Assembly (NCBI GenBank): GCA_009700815.1
Contig: WLLG01000001.1
Location: 1 to 38,840, forward strand
Direction: 5' to 3'
DNA from: Actinomycetota bacterium
GTDB taxonomy: Bacteria > Actinomycetota > Acidimicrobiia > Acidimicrobiales > Microtrichaceae
Length of the DNA stretch: 38,840 nt
Made by a program: the position numbers and the translations under genes. Below, in pieces: positions 1 through 8,044 of this stretch; the first letter of the stretch is position 1, and every line of letters begins with the position of its first letter. The notes beneath the pieces are model-generated. The model ran no database searches. It had not been told where the DNA came from and was given only the letters and a program-made list of their open reading frames with translations.

Positions 1-762
1 CCAATTGTCCAAGCAATCGAAGCCGGCGACTACGAACTCGACTCCTTACTGATAACAGTTTCGGGTGGCGCCTCGCTGTCTCCTGGAATCAAAGACCGAC
101 TGCTTGCCGCTGTGCCAACCATGATGGTCCTTGACGGCCTTGGGGCTTCAGAGACTGGTCAGCAGGCCAGCCAACTGAGCTTTGCGGGGCAATCCGCACA
201 AACTGGAATATTTGCTCCCGCTTCCGGGATGTGTGTGCTGTCCGAGGATTTTTCCGAGTTGTTGCTGCCCGGCCATGACGGGATTGGGTGGGTGGCTCAG
301 ACTGGCCGAGTTCCGCTGGGCTACCTCGGAGACAAGGGCAAGTCTGCGCTGACTTTTCCCCTTCTGAACGGGGTGACCTACTCAATTCCCGGGGACCGCG
401 GGCGTCTGCGGCAGGATGGTCGAATTGAGTTGTTCGGTCGCGACTCGGCCACGATCAACTCCGGCGGCGAGAAAATCTTTGCCGAAGAGGTTGAGCAGGC
501 ATTGCTCAGGCATCCTTCCGTGGCCGACTGTGTAGTTGCTGGTCGGCCTTCGTTGCGCTGGGGGAACGAGGTAATCGCCATCGTGCAACTCGGCGAGGGG
601 ATTGGCGCAAGCGATGCAGACCTTCTGGAAGAGGCCGCTCGACACGTCGCTCGCTACAAACTTCCAAAGGCCATCCTGCGTGTCGATCAGGTGCATCGCT
701 CCCCGTCCGGCAAAGCCGATTATCGCTGGGCAGCCGAGGTTGCACAGGCCGCACAGTCCTAG
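1..762 (+). CDS. Acyl-CoA synthetase (AMP-forming), C-terminal part, 5' truncated
   Basis: The frame is open from base 1 and ends at a TAG, giving 253 residues of an ANL-superfamily adenylating enzyme; the start lies outside the window. It would activate a carboxylic acid through an acyl-AMP to its CoA thioester. Visible motifs are the GLGASETG adenylate-binding segment (about residues 43-50 of the fragment), PGDRG before the hinge, SGGEKIFAEEVE and the C-terminal SPSGKADYRW holding the catalytic lysine. The SGKADYRW ending and the VARYKLPKA stretch recall the FadD19/FadD3-like acyl-CoA synthetases of actinobacteria, which act on fatty or sterol side-chain acids. The substrate cannot be told from this fragment. 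It is not MenE, which is a separate complete gene at 8045. It ends just before a tandem-repeat spacer ahead of menG. Confidence 0.85.
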   Translation, partial: PIVQAIEAGDYELDSLLITVSGGASLSPGIKDRLLAAVPTMMVLDGLGASETGQQASQLSFAGQSAQTGIFAPASGMCVLSEDFSELLLPGHDGIGWVAQTGRVPLGYLGDKGKSALTFPLLNGVTYSIPGDRGRLRQDGRIELFGRDSATINSGGEKIFAEEVEQALLRHPSVADCVVAGRPSLRWGNEVIAIVQLGEGIGASDADLLEEAARHVARYKLPKAILRVDQVHRSPSGKADYRWAAEVAQAAQS

Positions 763-768
763 CTCGCA

Positions 769-819
769 CAGAGTCGATATCTATGCAGAGTCGATATCTA
801 TGCAGAGTCGATATCCATA
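769..819. repeat. 17-bp tandem repeat upstream of menG
   Basis: Three consecutive 17-bp units (769-785, 786-802, 803-819) with the pattern CAGAGTCGATATCTATG; the third differs at its 3' end. Degenerate pieces (CAGACTCCGGACTCG, CAGTCCATGTCCATG, CAGAGTCCTAG) continue to about 866. The array fills nearly all of the gap between the acyl-CoA synthetase stop and the menG promoter. Reading runs through it in one frame, but the encoded residues do not resemble UbiE, so it is treated as noncoding. Confidence 0.9.
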
Positions 820-861
820 CAGACTCCGGACTCGCGCACAGTCCATGTCCATGCAGAGTCC

Positions 862-867
862 TAGTCT
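862..867 (+). promoter_or_regulatory. Predicted -10 element of menG (leaderless)
   Basis: TAGTCT fits the actinobacterial -10 consensus TANNNT and ends 8 nt before the ATG at 876. Transcription would start at or within a base or two of the start codon. No clear Shine-Dalgarno sequence precedes this ATG, which fits a leaderless mRNA. No convincing -35 is seen. Confidence 0.5.
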
Positions 868-875
868 GTAGACCA

Positions 876-1610
876 ATGACCGCTCCCACCGACCCCCGCT
901 CCCTGATTCCTCGAGCCGATCAGCCTCTGCCAACTGGCGATGAGAAGACGCGCTCGGTGCAAGCAATGTTTGATGTCATCGCACCGCGATACGACCTTGT
1001 CAATCGAATCATGACCTTTCGCATGGACGTCGGCTGGCGTCGCCGCACAGTGTCATCGTTAGGCCTACCCCCTGGGTCAATCGTGGTCGACTTGGCATGT
1101 GGAACCGGAGATCTGTCTCGGGATATTGCTGCTCGAGGATTGCTACCAATTGGGGTGGACCTGAGCTTTGGAATGCTTGCAGCGGCGCCCGTACCGTTTG
1201 CTCGTGTTCAGGGAGATGGCTCGAAGCTACCGTTCCCTGATTCATCGGTGGACGGCGTGACCTGTGGTTTTGCGCTCAGAAATTTTAGTGATCTGGACGC
1301 AACTTTTGCTGAACTTGCTCGAATCGTCAGGCCTGGGGGGCGAATCGCTCTGCTTGATGTCTCCACTCCGCCCAACCCACTGTTGAAATTCGGCCACGGA
1401 ATTTACTTCGGTCAGGTGGTTCCACGAATTGGAGCGGCACTGTCTGATGGCGCTGCCTACCGTTACTTGCCAAGATCCGTGGCTTATCTTCCCGAACCAG
1501 CAGCGATGCTGGCCTCGCTTCAGGATCAAGGATTCACCAACCTTCGTCGGCGGCTGCTGACCTCGGGAATCTCTCAACTCATTACAGCAACCTGCGGACT
1601 ACCCGAGTAA
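876..1610 (+). CDS. menG: Demethylmenaquinone methyltransferase (MenG/UbiE)
   Basis: This 244-aa SAM-dependent methyltransferase would carry out the last step of menaquinone synthesis, C-methylation of demethylmenaquinone. It shows the UbiE family signature FDVIAPRYDLVN at residues 32-43, SAM motif I VVDLACGTGD at 70-79, and the conserved RNF and RYLPRSVAYLP segments. The ATG at 876 was chosen because homology begins soon after it and a TANNNT box lies just upstream. An upstream in-frame ATG at 783 would add residues encoded by the tandem repeat and is unlikely. The TAA stop shares its last A with the ATG of menF (TAATG), so the two genes are translationally coupled. Confidence 0.95.
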   Translation: MTAPTDPRSLIPRADQPLPTGDEKTRSVQAMFDVIAPRYDLVNRIMTFRMDVGWRRRTVSSLGLPPGSIVVDLACGTGDLSRDIAARGLLPIGVDLSFGMLAAAPVPFARVQGDGSKLPFPDSSVDGVTCGFALRNFSDLDATFAELARIVRPGGRIALLDVSTPPNPLLKFGHGIYFGQVVPRIGAALSDGAAYRYLPRSVAYLPEPAAMLASLQDQGFTNLRRRLLTSGISQLITATCGLPE

Positions 1611-2848
1611 TGGAACAACTTCTGGCAGTCACTCGCTTGGCTGACCATGAACCCGGCCAGGACGACTCAGTAGAGAACATTGTTGCCTTCAGTTCTCCGA
1701 GGAGGTCCGTCTGGGGTACCGGCACTGCTGCTCTGATTCACTTACCGGCTCCTTGGCCAGAGAACGTCCATCTGGTAGCAGAAGCGTTATCGCAGATTCA
1801 GATTGAGGATGAGGTCGGTACACCCGGCTCGGGACCGGTTGCCTTTGGCGCGCTCCCCTTTGATCGATCCGCCGCTGCGAACCTTGTGATTCCACGGATT
1901 ATCCATGGCCACGCTGCCGAAGGGGCCCGCTGGCGCACTGAGATTGCCCCGACAGGGGGCACAGGCAGCAGTGCAGTCACTCCCGAAGGCAGCGGTGAAG
2001 CCCTTCCTGCTGTGGAGTCTGCAACCCCATCCACTGTTGACCTACGCAGCGTTCGTTCTGCTCGGGACTGGTGCGCCGCAGTTGAAGCGGCGACCACACG
2101 CATCAAGGCTGGCGAGTTGACCAAGGTCGTGCTCGCTCGGGAACTGCTCGTGCAGACAGACACTCCCATCTCTGCAACGCAGCTCTACCGGAGACTCCTC
2201 CAGCTGTACCCGGCTGCGCTGTGCTTTGTCATTGATGGATTTGTCGGAGCTAGCCCGGAGCTTTTGGTTTCACGAGTCGGCGAGATTGTTCGTGCTCATC
2301 CCATGGCCGGAACAACCCCTCGCACAGGCGATGTCGATCTGGATCAGCGCAGGGCTAACGAACTGCTGAGTTCTCAGAAGAACCGGAAGGAACATCAGAT
2401 CACCATAGATATGGTGCATGAGACCCTGTTGCCCTGGTGTTCGTACTTGGATGCCGAACCCGTTCCTTCGGTAGTGGCCGCCGGGCCGGTGCAACACCTA
2501 GCTAGCAGTGTCGAAGGGCGATTGTCTCGCCCGACACCAAACGTGCTGGACCTTGTTGCAGCGCTCCATCCAACTCCTGCCGTTGGCGGATGGCCACGCG
2601 AGCCTGCCCTCAAGCTGATTGACGAACTCGAACAAGCCGACCGCGGACCCTATGCTGGTCCCGTCGGCTGGACTGATGCTCAGGGGAATGGCGCATTTGC
2701 AGTTGGTATACGTGCAGTTGAATTGAGCGACTGCTCGGCTCGGCTCTTTGCCGGCGTAGGAGTAGTTGCCGACTCTGACCCAGAGTCAGAACTAGAAGAG
2801 ACTCGAGCCAAGGCGCAGGCGTTACTTGGTGCAATCGTTCGAGTGTGA
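1610..2848 (+). CDS. menF: Isochorismate synthase (MenF/EntC family)
   Basis: This 412-aa chorismate-binding enzyme converts chorismate to isochorismate, the committed step toward menaquinone. Conserved elements are KVVLAREL (172-179), GASPELL (213-219), AGT (233-235), LHPTPAVGG (319-327), RGPYAGPVGW (345-354) and the C-terminal GVGVVADSDPESELEET (382-398). The length is normal for the family. It overlaps menG by one base and probably forms an operon with it. An EntC-type role in siderophore synthesis is possible on sequence alone, but the surrounding men genes favour menaquinone. A stretch of about 30 residues rich in Gly, Ser and Thr near residues 115-145 looks like a local insertion. Confidence 0.93.
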   Translation: MEQLLAVTRLADHEPGQDDSVENIVAFSSPRRSVWGTGTAALIHLPAPWPENVHLVAEALSQIQIEDEVGTPGSGPVAFGALPFDRSAAANLVIPRIIHGHAAEGARWRTEIAPTGGTGSSAVTPEGSGEALPAVESATPSTVDLRSVRSARDWCAAVEAATTRIKAGELTKVVLARELLVQTDTPISATQLYRRLLQLYPAALCFVIDGFVGASPELLVSRVGEIVRAHPMAGTTPRTGDVDLDQRRANELLSSQKNRKEHQITIDMVHETLLPWCSYLDAEPVPSVVAAGPVQHLASSVEGRLSRPTPNVLDLVAALHPTPAVGGWPREPALKLIDELEQADRGPYAGPVGWTDAQGNGAFAVGIRAVELSDCSARLFAGVGVVADSDPESELEETRAKAQALLGAIVRV

Positions 2849-2856
2849 GGACTAGT

Positions 2857-2920
2857 TCTGCGGGGCTCTGAGTCTGCGGGGCTCTGAGTCTGCTGGGCTC
2901 TGAGTCTGCGGGGCTCTGAG
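2857..2920. repeat. Four 16-bp tandem repeats between convergent genes
   Basis: Four head-to-tail copies of TCTGCGGGGCTCTGAG at 2857-2872, 2873-2888, 2889-2904 (one C-to-T change) and 2905-2920. They occupy almost the whole 84-bp gap between the ends of menF (+) and the alpha/beta hydrolase (-). The unit is not a multiple of three. No strong hairpin with a T-run is seen, so it is not called a terminator. Confidence 0.95.
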
Positions 2921-2932
2921 CAGCTGCCAGCA

Positions 2933-3919
2933 CTACTCAGAGGTAGCCTCTGGTGGCTGTTGGGTGGATCGAGGCCCCGAAGCGGGCGTTGTCACTGGCT
3001 CTGCAGTCTGCTCCGCCCAGATTTCTCGCACGCGGTTGAGTACCTCTGTCGCATCTGAGAAGCCCGCAAAGTGGCCTGCGCCAGAGCGAACGTGAAGCTC
3101 TCCATGTGCGACGCGTGCAGCCTGATGGTGGCCGTGACTCGGTGGCACAATTACATCAGCGAGACCGTGCCACACCACGACTGGCACCGTCACCTCGTCG
3201 AGTTGAAAACCCCAATGGCGGGCAAAGAGCGCTAGATCGTGCGCTGTCGCGCGCAAGTCTCCGGCAGTAATGAGGTCGTGCAAGAACATGGCTTTGAACT
3301 GGGGGTTTCCCAGAATGGGACGATCAGCAAACCCTAGGAATCGGGCATACAGGCCAAAGACTGGGTCAGCGATCGGAGTCGCGACAGAGACCACCCGATT
3401 GAGCAGGCTACCCACGGGGGTACGCAGAACTTCCAGACTCGGGGCCATGAAGCGCATCAAACGGGTGTACGAGAAGACCGCATCAGGCCCGCGAACAGGG
3501 CCCATGCCGCCCAGAAGCGTGGCCATGACTACTCGGTCGGGCATGTGTTTGGCTACGGCGAGCGTGTAGGGCCCGCCACCTGACAGCCCAACAACGGCAA
3601 ACCGCTCGACTCCGAGTTCATTGGCTAGCGCCTCTAGATCAGGTGCAAAGTCAATAATTCGGTCGTACCGGTGATTGCTCGAATTTCCTGTGCCGGGTCG
3701 CTCAACTGCGATCACCCGAAAGCCGCGTTGCAGCGCTACCTCATCGATTCTTGGCGGTACCTGAAACCGTGCGCCTGGGGTTCCATGAAACCAGAACACG
3801 ACATCGCCATCTGGATGACCAAACTCTGCCCAACCAAGCTCTCTGCCGGGTGCGACGAGTGAGGTTCCCACCAACCGCGCTACTGGCGGGCCGACCTCAG
3901 GTGAGATTTCTTCTTGCAT
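2933..3919 (-). CDS. Alpha/beta hydrolase downstream of menD
   Basis: This 328-aa protein has an alpha/beta-hydrolase fold. The HG oxyanion segment (FHGTPGAR) is followed by the nucleophile elbow VGLSGGGP, an acid-residue region (VWHGLADVIVPPSHG) and a catalytic His in GAGHFAGF near the C-terminus. The start ATG has a good AAGGGG ribosome site. It lies 30 bp downstream of menD on the same strand, so the two are probably co-transcribed. The substrate is unknown. A role in the menaquinone pathway, for example release of CoA from dihydroxynaphthoyl-CoA, is suggested only by its position. It is distinct from MenH at 5793. Confidence 0.8.
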   Translation of the reverse strand: MQEEISPEVGPPVARLVGTSLVAPGRELGWAEFGHPDGDVVFWFHGTPGARFQVPPRIDEVALQRGFRVIAVERPGTGNSSNHRYDRIIDFAPDLEALANELGVERFAVVGLSGGGPYTLAVAKHMPDRVVMATLLGGMGPVRGPDAVFSYTRLMRFMAPSLEVLRTPVGSLLNRVVSVATPIADPVFGLYARFLGFADRPILGNPQFKAMFLHDLITAGDLRATAHDLALFARHWGFQLDEVTVPVVVWHGLADVIVPPSHGHHQAARVAHGELHVRSGAGHFAGFSDATEVLNRVREIWAEQTAEPVTTPASGPRSTQQPPEATSE

Positions 3920-3949
3920 ACTGCCCCTTCAGAACACTGATACTTCAGG

Positions 3950-5764
3950 TTACTGCTGCAGGCCTTGAATCGCTTGGCTAACGGCCAGATTCAACTGCTG
4001 ATGCACTGTCAGATTCTGCTCGCGATCTGTACCAACGATGATGATTCTGGGACCGCCACGAGTGAGCGCCCCGGCCACGGCAGCTTGGACTCCAGTGCGA
4101 GTTGTGACTCGCTCAGCTGGGATGTGATGCGCTTCGGCAATCTTGACTAGGTCTACTCCGTGAGGTGTTCCATAGAGCTGCTCAAAGCGTTGCGTCTCGA
4201 GCAACTCATGGGCCGGCAGAAAAGAAAATATGCCGCCACCGTCGTTATCAATCACCAGGATCACCAGATTCACCTGCCGCTGCATCAAGCCAATCAAGCC
4301 ATTGGTGTCATGGAGGAACGCAATATCGCCGATGAGTAGCGCTGTGGGCGCACCCGTCAGTGCTGCACCCACTGCAGTAGATGTCACCCCGTCTATTCCG
4401 TTTGCGCCTCGGTTGCAGAGAACCCGCAAACCCGAACGGGGTGGCGAATACCACTCGGCATCGCGCACGGGCATTGAGGATGAGACCACCAGTATCCCAT
4501 CGGCGTCCAGCAGAGTGAATAGGTCCACCGCCACGCCCGGCTCACTGGCCACAAGCTGCTGAGCGAGCACTGCGTTCATTGCATGCACAGCGAGCCGCTC
4601 GGCTGTGATCCACCCGGAACGCCAGGACGCAGGGGCTTGATGGTCCACTACTGATCGAAGCTGATTGCAGAAGGTTTCAATGTCGACCGGGAGCTTCTGA
4701 TTGAGAACGGCATCGGGGTCGGGGACAGAACCAAACGGATCCATACCGATTTTCAAAGCCGGTGCACTTGTCACCCAAGCGTTGAGCGCCTTAGAACTCA
4801 ACAAGCCTCCTAGCCGCAGGATGACTTCGGGCTGCTGGCTCGCGGCAAACTCGTCGGATCTCAGCAGAGCATCAAAGGCCGTAATCGTCCCCTCCTGCTC
4901 AATCCGACATCCCGAAGCGGGGTCGGCAATGACGATCCATCCAAGGTGTTGTGCAAGTGCATGAATTGCTGCAACCTCACTCGGGGTTCGCGCAGCGCGC
5001 ACGCCTGCGATGATGACTCCTGTGCGGCCGCTGATGGCAACTCCGAGTCGGGCTAGTTCCTCGTCAGGAACTCCCCACTGTGCACCAGTAGTCGGAGTGG
5101 ATCCATCGGGTGGACCGGGGAGATGCTCGCGCTGAGCTGGCAACTCCCCCGCTACTCCTATCAAAGGTTCCCGGAATGCAAGGTTTACGTGAACTGGGCC
5201 GGGGTGCTCCCCGAGGGTTCGCAGCCAGCTATCACGAGCCAAGTCGCGCCACCAGGGTGCCCCGGCGAGAGCTGGAACTCCCGGTTCGCAATACCATCTG
5301 ACTGCTGAACCATACAGATCTCGCTGGTCAATCGTCTGCGGTGCACCAACCCCGTGTAGCTCGGGTGGTCGATCCGCAGTCAGCACAAGCAACGGGACAA
5401 ATGCCTGATGGGCCTCGATGACAGCAGCATGAAACTGCGCCGCTGCAGTTCCGCTCGTGCAGAGCAACATCGCAGCGCGACCAGTAGCCAGACCCAAACC
5501 CAGCGCCATGAACGAAGCCGATCGCTCGTCATGATGTACATGAACGCGAACGCGTACATCCTGCGCTGCGGCTAGTGCCATGGGAGTTGAGCGAGACCCA
5601 GGGCAGATCACTGCATCAGTGAGACCCAGCCTGACCCATTCGTCGATCAGTGTTGCGCAATAGGTCGCTGCCACATCGGCCCCTGACACAGGAGAATCGG
5701 GTGCAGAAGTATCAGGCACAGAAGTATCAGGCTGAGGGCCACCGAGAGGTTGTTGCTGTGCCAT
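3950..5764 (-). CDS. menD: SEPHCHC synthase (MenD)
   Basis: This is the thiamine-diphosphate enzyme that condenses isochorismate with 2-oxoglutarate (604 aa). Motifs include CPGSRSTPMALA in the N-terminal Pyr domain, the HHDERSASFMALGL segment, GTAAAQFHAAVIEA, and the diphosphate/Mg-binding GDIAFLHDTNGLIGL in the PP domain. The ATG at 5764 is preferred because AGGGTGG lies a suitable distance upstream; an in-frame GTG at 5776 would add four residues. The first 25 residues are Gln/Pro/Asp/Thr-rich and include two copies of a 15-bp repeat. It is divergent from menH across a gap of only 28 bp. Confidence 0.95.
   Translation of the reverse strand: MAQQQPLGGPQPDTSVPDTSAPDSPVSGADVAATYCATLIDEWVRLGLTDAVICPGSRSTPMALAAAQDVRVRVHVHHDERSASFMALGLGLATGRAAMLLCTSGTAAAQFHAAVIEAHQAFVPLLVLTADRPPELHGVGAPQTIDQRDLYGSAVRWYCEPGVPALAGAPWWRDLARDSWLRTLGEHPGPVHVNLAFREPLIGVAGELPAQREHLPGPPDGSTPTTGAQWGVPDEELARLGVAISGRTGVIIAGVRAARTPSEVAAIHALAQHLGWIVIADPASGCRIEQEGTITAFDALLRSDEFAASQQPEVILRLGGLLSSKALNAWVTSAPALKIGMDPFGSVPDPDAVLNQKLPVDIETFCNQLRSVVDHQAPASWRSGWITAERLAVHAMNAVLAQQLVASEPGVAVDLFTLLDADGILVVSSSMPVRDAEWYSPPRSGLRVLCNRGANGIDGVTSTAVGAALTGAPTALLIGDIAFLHDTNGLIGLMQRQVNLVILVIDNDGGGIFSFLPAHELLETQRFEQLYGTPHGVDLVKIAEAHHIPAERVTTRTGVQAAVAGALTRGGPRIIIVGTDREQNLTVHQQLNLAVSQAIQGLQQ
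5705..5734 (-). repeat. 15-bp in-frame duplication in MenD N-terminus
   Basis: Two adjacent copies of AGAAGTATCAGGCAC (second copy with two changes) encode repeated Pro-Asp-Thr-Ser units near the MenD N-terminus, outside the conserved Pyr domain. Confidence 0.8.
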
Positions 5765-5774
5765 AACTTGTTCC

Positions 5775-5784
5775 ACCCTACGGT
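5775..5784. promoter_or_regulatory. Overlapping divergent -10 elements of menD and menH
   Basis: The sequence ACCCTACGGT contains TACGGT on the plus strand (5779-5784), 8 nt before the menH ATG, and TAGGGT on the minus strand (5780-5775), 10 nt before the menD ATG. Both match TANNNT and share the same central TA pair. With only 28 bp between the start codons, both transcripts would be leaderless or nearly so. Confidence 0.45.
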
Positions 5785-5792
5785 GTATCGCA

Positions 5793-6569
5793 ATGAGTTC
5801 GGAACTGAGCCTTGACGCAACTACAACATCGCTTGCTGCTCGATCCCTAGGGAGCAGCCCCTACGCACGCGTGTTTGTGCATGGTTTCGCCCAGACAGCT
5901 CGTTGCATGGGTCCCTTTGGGGACATGCTCGCAGAGTCCGACGGCTTGCTCGCAGTTGATGCACCTGGCCACGGCCGCTCGGTTGAGCACAGCGAAGCAA
6001 GCATCGCCCAGGGTGCCGAATTGTTATGCGCTACTGCGGGAAGGACTCAGTACATCGGCTATTCCATGGGCGGTCGCATCAGCTTGCAAGCAGCCATCAC
6101 TCACCCTGAACTTGTCAGCTCGCTGGTTCTGATTGGTGCAACTGCGGGCATAGAAGATCAGCAGGAACTTGCTCAGCGACGGGAGTGGGATCATCAGCAG
6201 GCGGAACTGCTTGAGCAGGTTGGCCTTGATGCATTCCTGCAATCCTGGCTCGATCAATCCCTTTTTGTTGGCCTGCCTGAAGGTGCACGCTTCGAGACTG
6301 AACGTAAGACAAATACTGTTGAGGGCCTAGCGGCAAGCCTTCGCTCAGCAGGTACCTCCTCGATGACCCCACTGTGGGATCGACTGCACCTCATCCAATG
6401 CCCTGTGCTTGTTCTCACCGGCGAACGAGACACTCGTTACTGCGAAGTTGCCGAACGTCTGGTTGCAGGAATTGGCAGCGCCGCCACTCATAAGATCATC
6501 GCTGGGGCGGGCCACGCTGCACACCTTGAGCAGCCCGAAGCGACTGCAGCAGCAGTGCTGAAGTTTTAG
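5793..6569 (+). CDS. menH: SHCHC synthase (MenH), alpha/beta hydrolase
   Basis: This 258-aa alpha/beta hydrolase-fold lyase would eliminate pyruvate from the MenD product to give SHCHC. It shows the oxyanion motif HGF (30-32), DAPGHGRS (56-63), the nucleophile elbow GYSMGG with Ser91, the acid region TGERDTRY and His241 in AGAGHAAHLEQPE. Length and motifs match MenH. It is transcribed away from menD. Its TAG stop overlaps the TAA stop of the convergent menA, so the two genes share four bases. Confidence 0.88.
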   Translation: MSSELSLDATTTSLAARSLGSSPYARVFVHGFAQTARCMGPFGDMLAESDGLLAVDAPGHGRSVEHSEASIAQGAELLCATAGRTQYIGYSMGGRISLQAAITHPELVSSLVLIGATAGIEDQQELAQRREWDHQQAELLEQVGLDAFLQSWLDQSLFVGLPEGARFETERKTNTVEGLAASLRSAGTSSMTPLWDRLHLIQCPVLVLTGERDTRYCEVAERLVAGIGSAATHKIIAGAGHAAHLEQPEATAAAVLKF

Positions 6570-7522
6570 GATCCGACTGAAGCGCCAATCCAGAGTCCAA
6601 CAGACAACAACAACGCATAGACAATCTGCACTTGTCCGGTTCGTACCAACACGGGAATCAGCGCCGGTCCGCCAGCGCCAGACAGCACCTGCGTAATGGG
6701 CTGACGGGCCGGCACGATGGCTAGTAGCGCCAAAACTGCAACGGGCCTGCCGCTCAGTCCTGCTAGGAGCGGAACCATGACTACGGGAATCACGATCAGT
6801 AGCACGTAGAGAATTCTTGTCTTCTGGTCTCCGAGTCGCACGGCCAACGTCGTCTTCCCCGCCACTGTGTCGCCAGGAATGTCTCGCAGGTTGTTCACCA
6901 CCAAGAGCGCTGTTGCCAAGCACCCCATAGCTACTCCTGCGCCAAGGCTCAGCCAAGACAATGATTCAGTTTGAACAAAGGTTGATCCCATGGTGGCGAC
7001 CAAACCAAAGAACACAAAGACAAAGAGCTCGCCGAACCCGGCATAGCCATACGGGCGATTCCCTCCGGTATAAAACCATCCTGCAGCAATTGCGGCGAGC
7101 CCCACAAAGATCAGCTTCCAGTCAACAAAGATCACCAGCGGCAAACCACAGATTGCCGTCAGCGCAAAGCAGATCAACATTGCACGCTTTACCTCAGACG
7201 GTGTGGCCAAACCGGAACCCACTAACCGTGGCGGTCCGGTTCGTGCAGATGGGTCATCAGTCCCACGCTTGCCGTCGCTGTAATCATTCGCATAGTTCGT
7301 GGCGATTTGGACAAATACGGCAACCCCAAGCGCACAGGCCACGATCCAGACTTGGATCCCTTTCAGAACTCCGGCCGATGCTCCTGCTGCTACTGCAGTA
7401 CCAACAATGACCGGAGCGATAGCAGCCGGCAGGGTTCGCGGGCGGGCGCCCAGAATCCACTTCTTCCAGTCTGTGGGAAGCGGCGGCTGATCTTGTCTTT
7501 GGTTGGCGACAGGGCTGTTCAT
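6566..7522 (-). CDS. menA: 1,4-dihydroxy-2-naphthoate polyprenyltransferase (MenA)
   Basis: This 318-aa integral membrane UbiA-family enzyme attaches the isoprenoid tail to dihydroxynaphthoate. The first Asp-rich motif is NDYSDGKRGTDD (around residue 77) and the second lies in NNLRDIPGDTVAGK. About eight to nine hydrophobic segments are visible. Residues 25-45 contain ARPRTLPAAIAPVIVG, typical of MenA. The gene ends inside the last codons of menH. It starts 13 bp after the PH-like gene at 7535 and may be co-transcribed with it. A TAACAT hexamer 9 nt upstream of the ATG could give it its own near-leaderless transcript. Confidence 0.94.
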   Translation of the reverse strand: MNSPVANQRQDQPPLPTDWKKWILGARPRTLPAAIAPVIVGTAVAAGASAGVLKGIQVWIVACALGVAVFVQIATNYANDYSDGKRGTDDPSARTGPPRLVGSGLATPSEVKRAMLICFALTAICGLPLVIFVDWKLIFVGLAAIAAGWFYTGGNRPYGYAGFGELFVFVFFGLVATMGSTFVQTESLSWLSLGAGVAMGCLATALLVVNNLRDIPGDTVAGKTTLAVRLGDQKTRILYVLLIVIPVVMVPLLAGLSGRPVAVLALLAIVPARQPITQVLSGAGGPALIPVLVRTGQVQIVYALLLSVGLWIGASVGS

Positions 7523-7534
7523 CTTTGGAAGATG

Positions 7535-8014
7535 TTAGAACTCCTGCTCATCGAGCAGGGCACATGCCTGAGGGTGAGCCCGCAGGGAATCGAGCACAAC
7601 CTCGGCTTCTTCACCGAAGAAACGAGTTGCGGCCCCCAGTCGATTATGGCGTCGCAGCCCTCGAACTCGCACCTCAACAATCTGAAGTCCGCCTCGGCGA
7701 ACTAATTGCAAACGTTCAATTCGCTCCCATTCCAAGTGGTAGCTCATAGTCAGGTTTCGACAATGCAAGCCGTCCTCGTCGAGAGCTGCACGTTGGGTAA
7801 CACACCGCCATGCCAGCACGGCCACAGCGACCAGAGTCAGAACTGCCATGAGGAGCGGAGGCACTGGGTCTGAAGGAGTTGACTCAAGGCCTGAGTCGGA
7901 GCTGCGAAACCAGATCAGCCCAATCGCTGCGATCGGCAACAGGACTGCCAACACCCAAGCAGGTGGCCCAGCGGACAACGTTACAACTGCCCCCTGATTC
8001 GGCCTGTTCTGCAC
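7535..8014 (-). CDS. Small membrane protein with PH-like domain
   Basis: This 159-aa protein has two predicted membrane helices (about residues 17-36 and 53-70), then a soluble domain with DEDGLHCRNL and SYHLEWERIERLQ, the usual look of bacterial PH (bPH2-like) membrane proteins of actinobacteria. The function is unknown. It sits between menA and the divergent menE, which suggests a membrane or quinone-related accessory role (inference only). The start is a GTG with TAGAGT 6 nt upstream and no ribosome-binding site, so the mRNA is probably leaderless. The gap to menE is 30 bp. Confidence 0.7.
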   Translation of the reverse strand: MQNRPNQGAVVTLSAGPPAWVLAVLLPIAAIGLIWFRSSDSGLESTPSDPVPPLLMAVLTLVAVAVLAWRCVTQRAALDEDGLHCRNLTMSYHLEWERIERLQLVRRGGLQIVEVRVRGLRRHNRLGAATRFFGEEAEVVLDSLRAHPQACALLDEQEF

Positions 8015-8020
8015 TCGGCA

Positions 8021-8026
8021 ACTCTA
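8021..8026 (-). promoter_or_regulatory. Predicted -10 of the PH-like gene (leaderless)
   Basis: TAGAGT on the minus strand, six bases (TGCCGA) before the GTG start at 8014. It matches TANNNT at the spacing expected for a leaderless transcript. Confidence 0.5.
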
Positions 8027-8044
8027 GGTGGCACGCTTAGGACA

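Noticed and set aside
783..875. N-terminal extension of MenG starting at an upstream ATG
   Set aside because: It is encoded by the 17-bp tandem repeat, has no similarity to UbiE proteins, and a better-placed ATG with a -10 box follows.
2857..2920. Rho-independent terminator between menF and the hydrolase
   Set aside because: The G/C-rich units are direct, not inverted, repeats and no T-run follows on either strand.
6345..6956. A 203-codon minus-strand frame across the menH-menA junction
   Set aside because: It overlaps two well-supported genes and its residues look random and Arg/Ser/Cys-rich.
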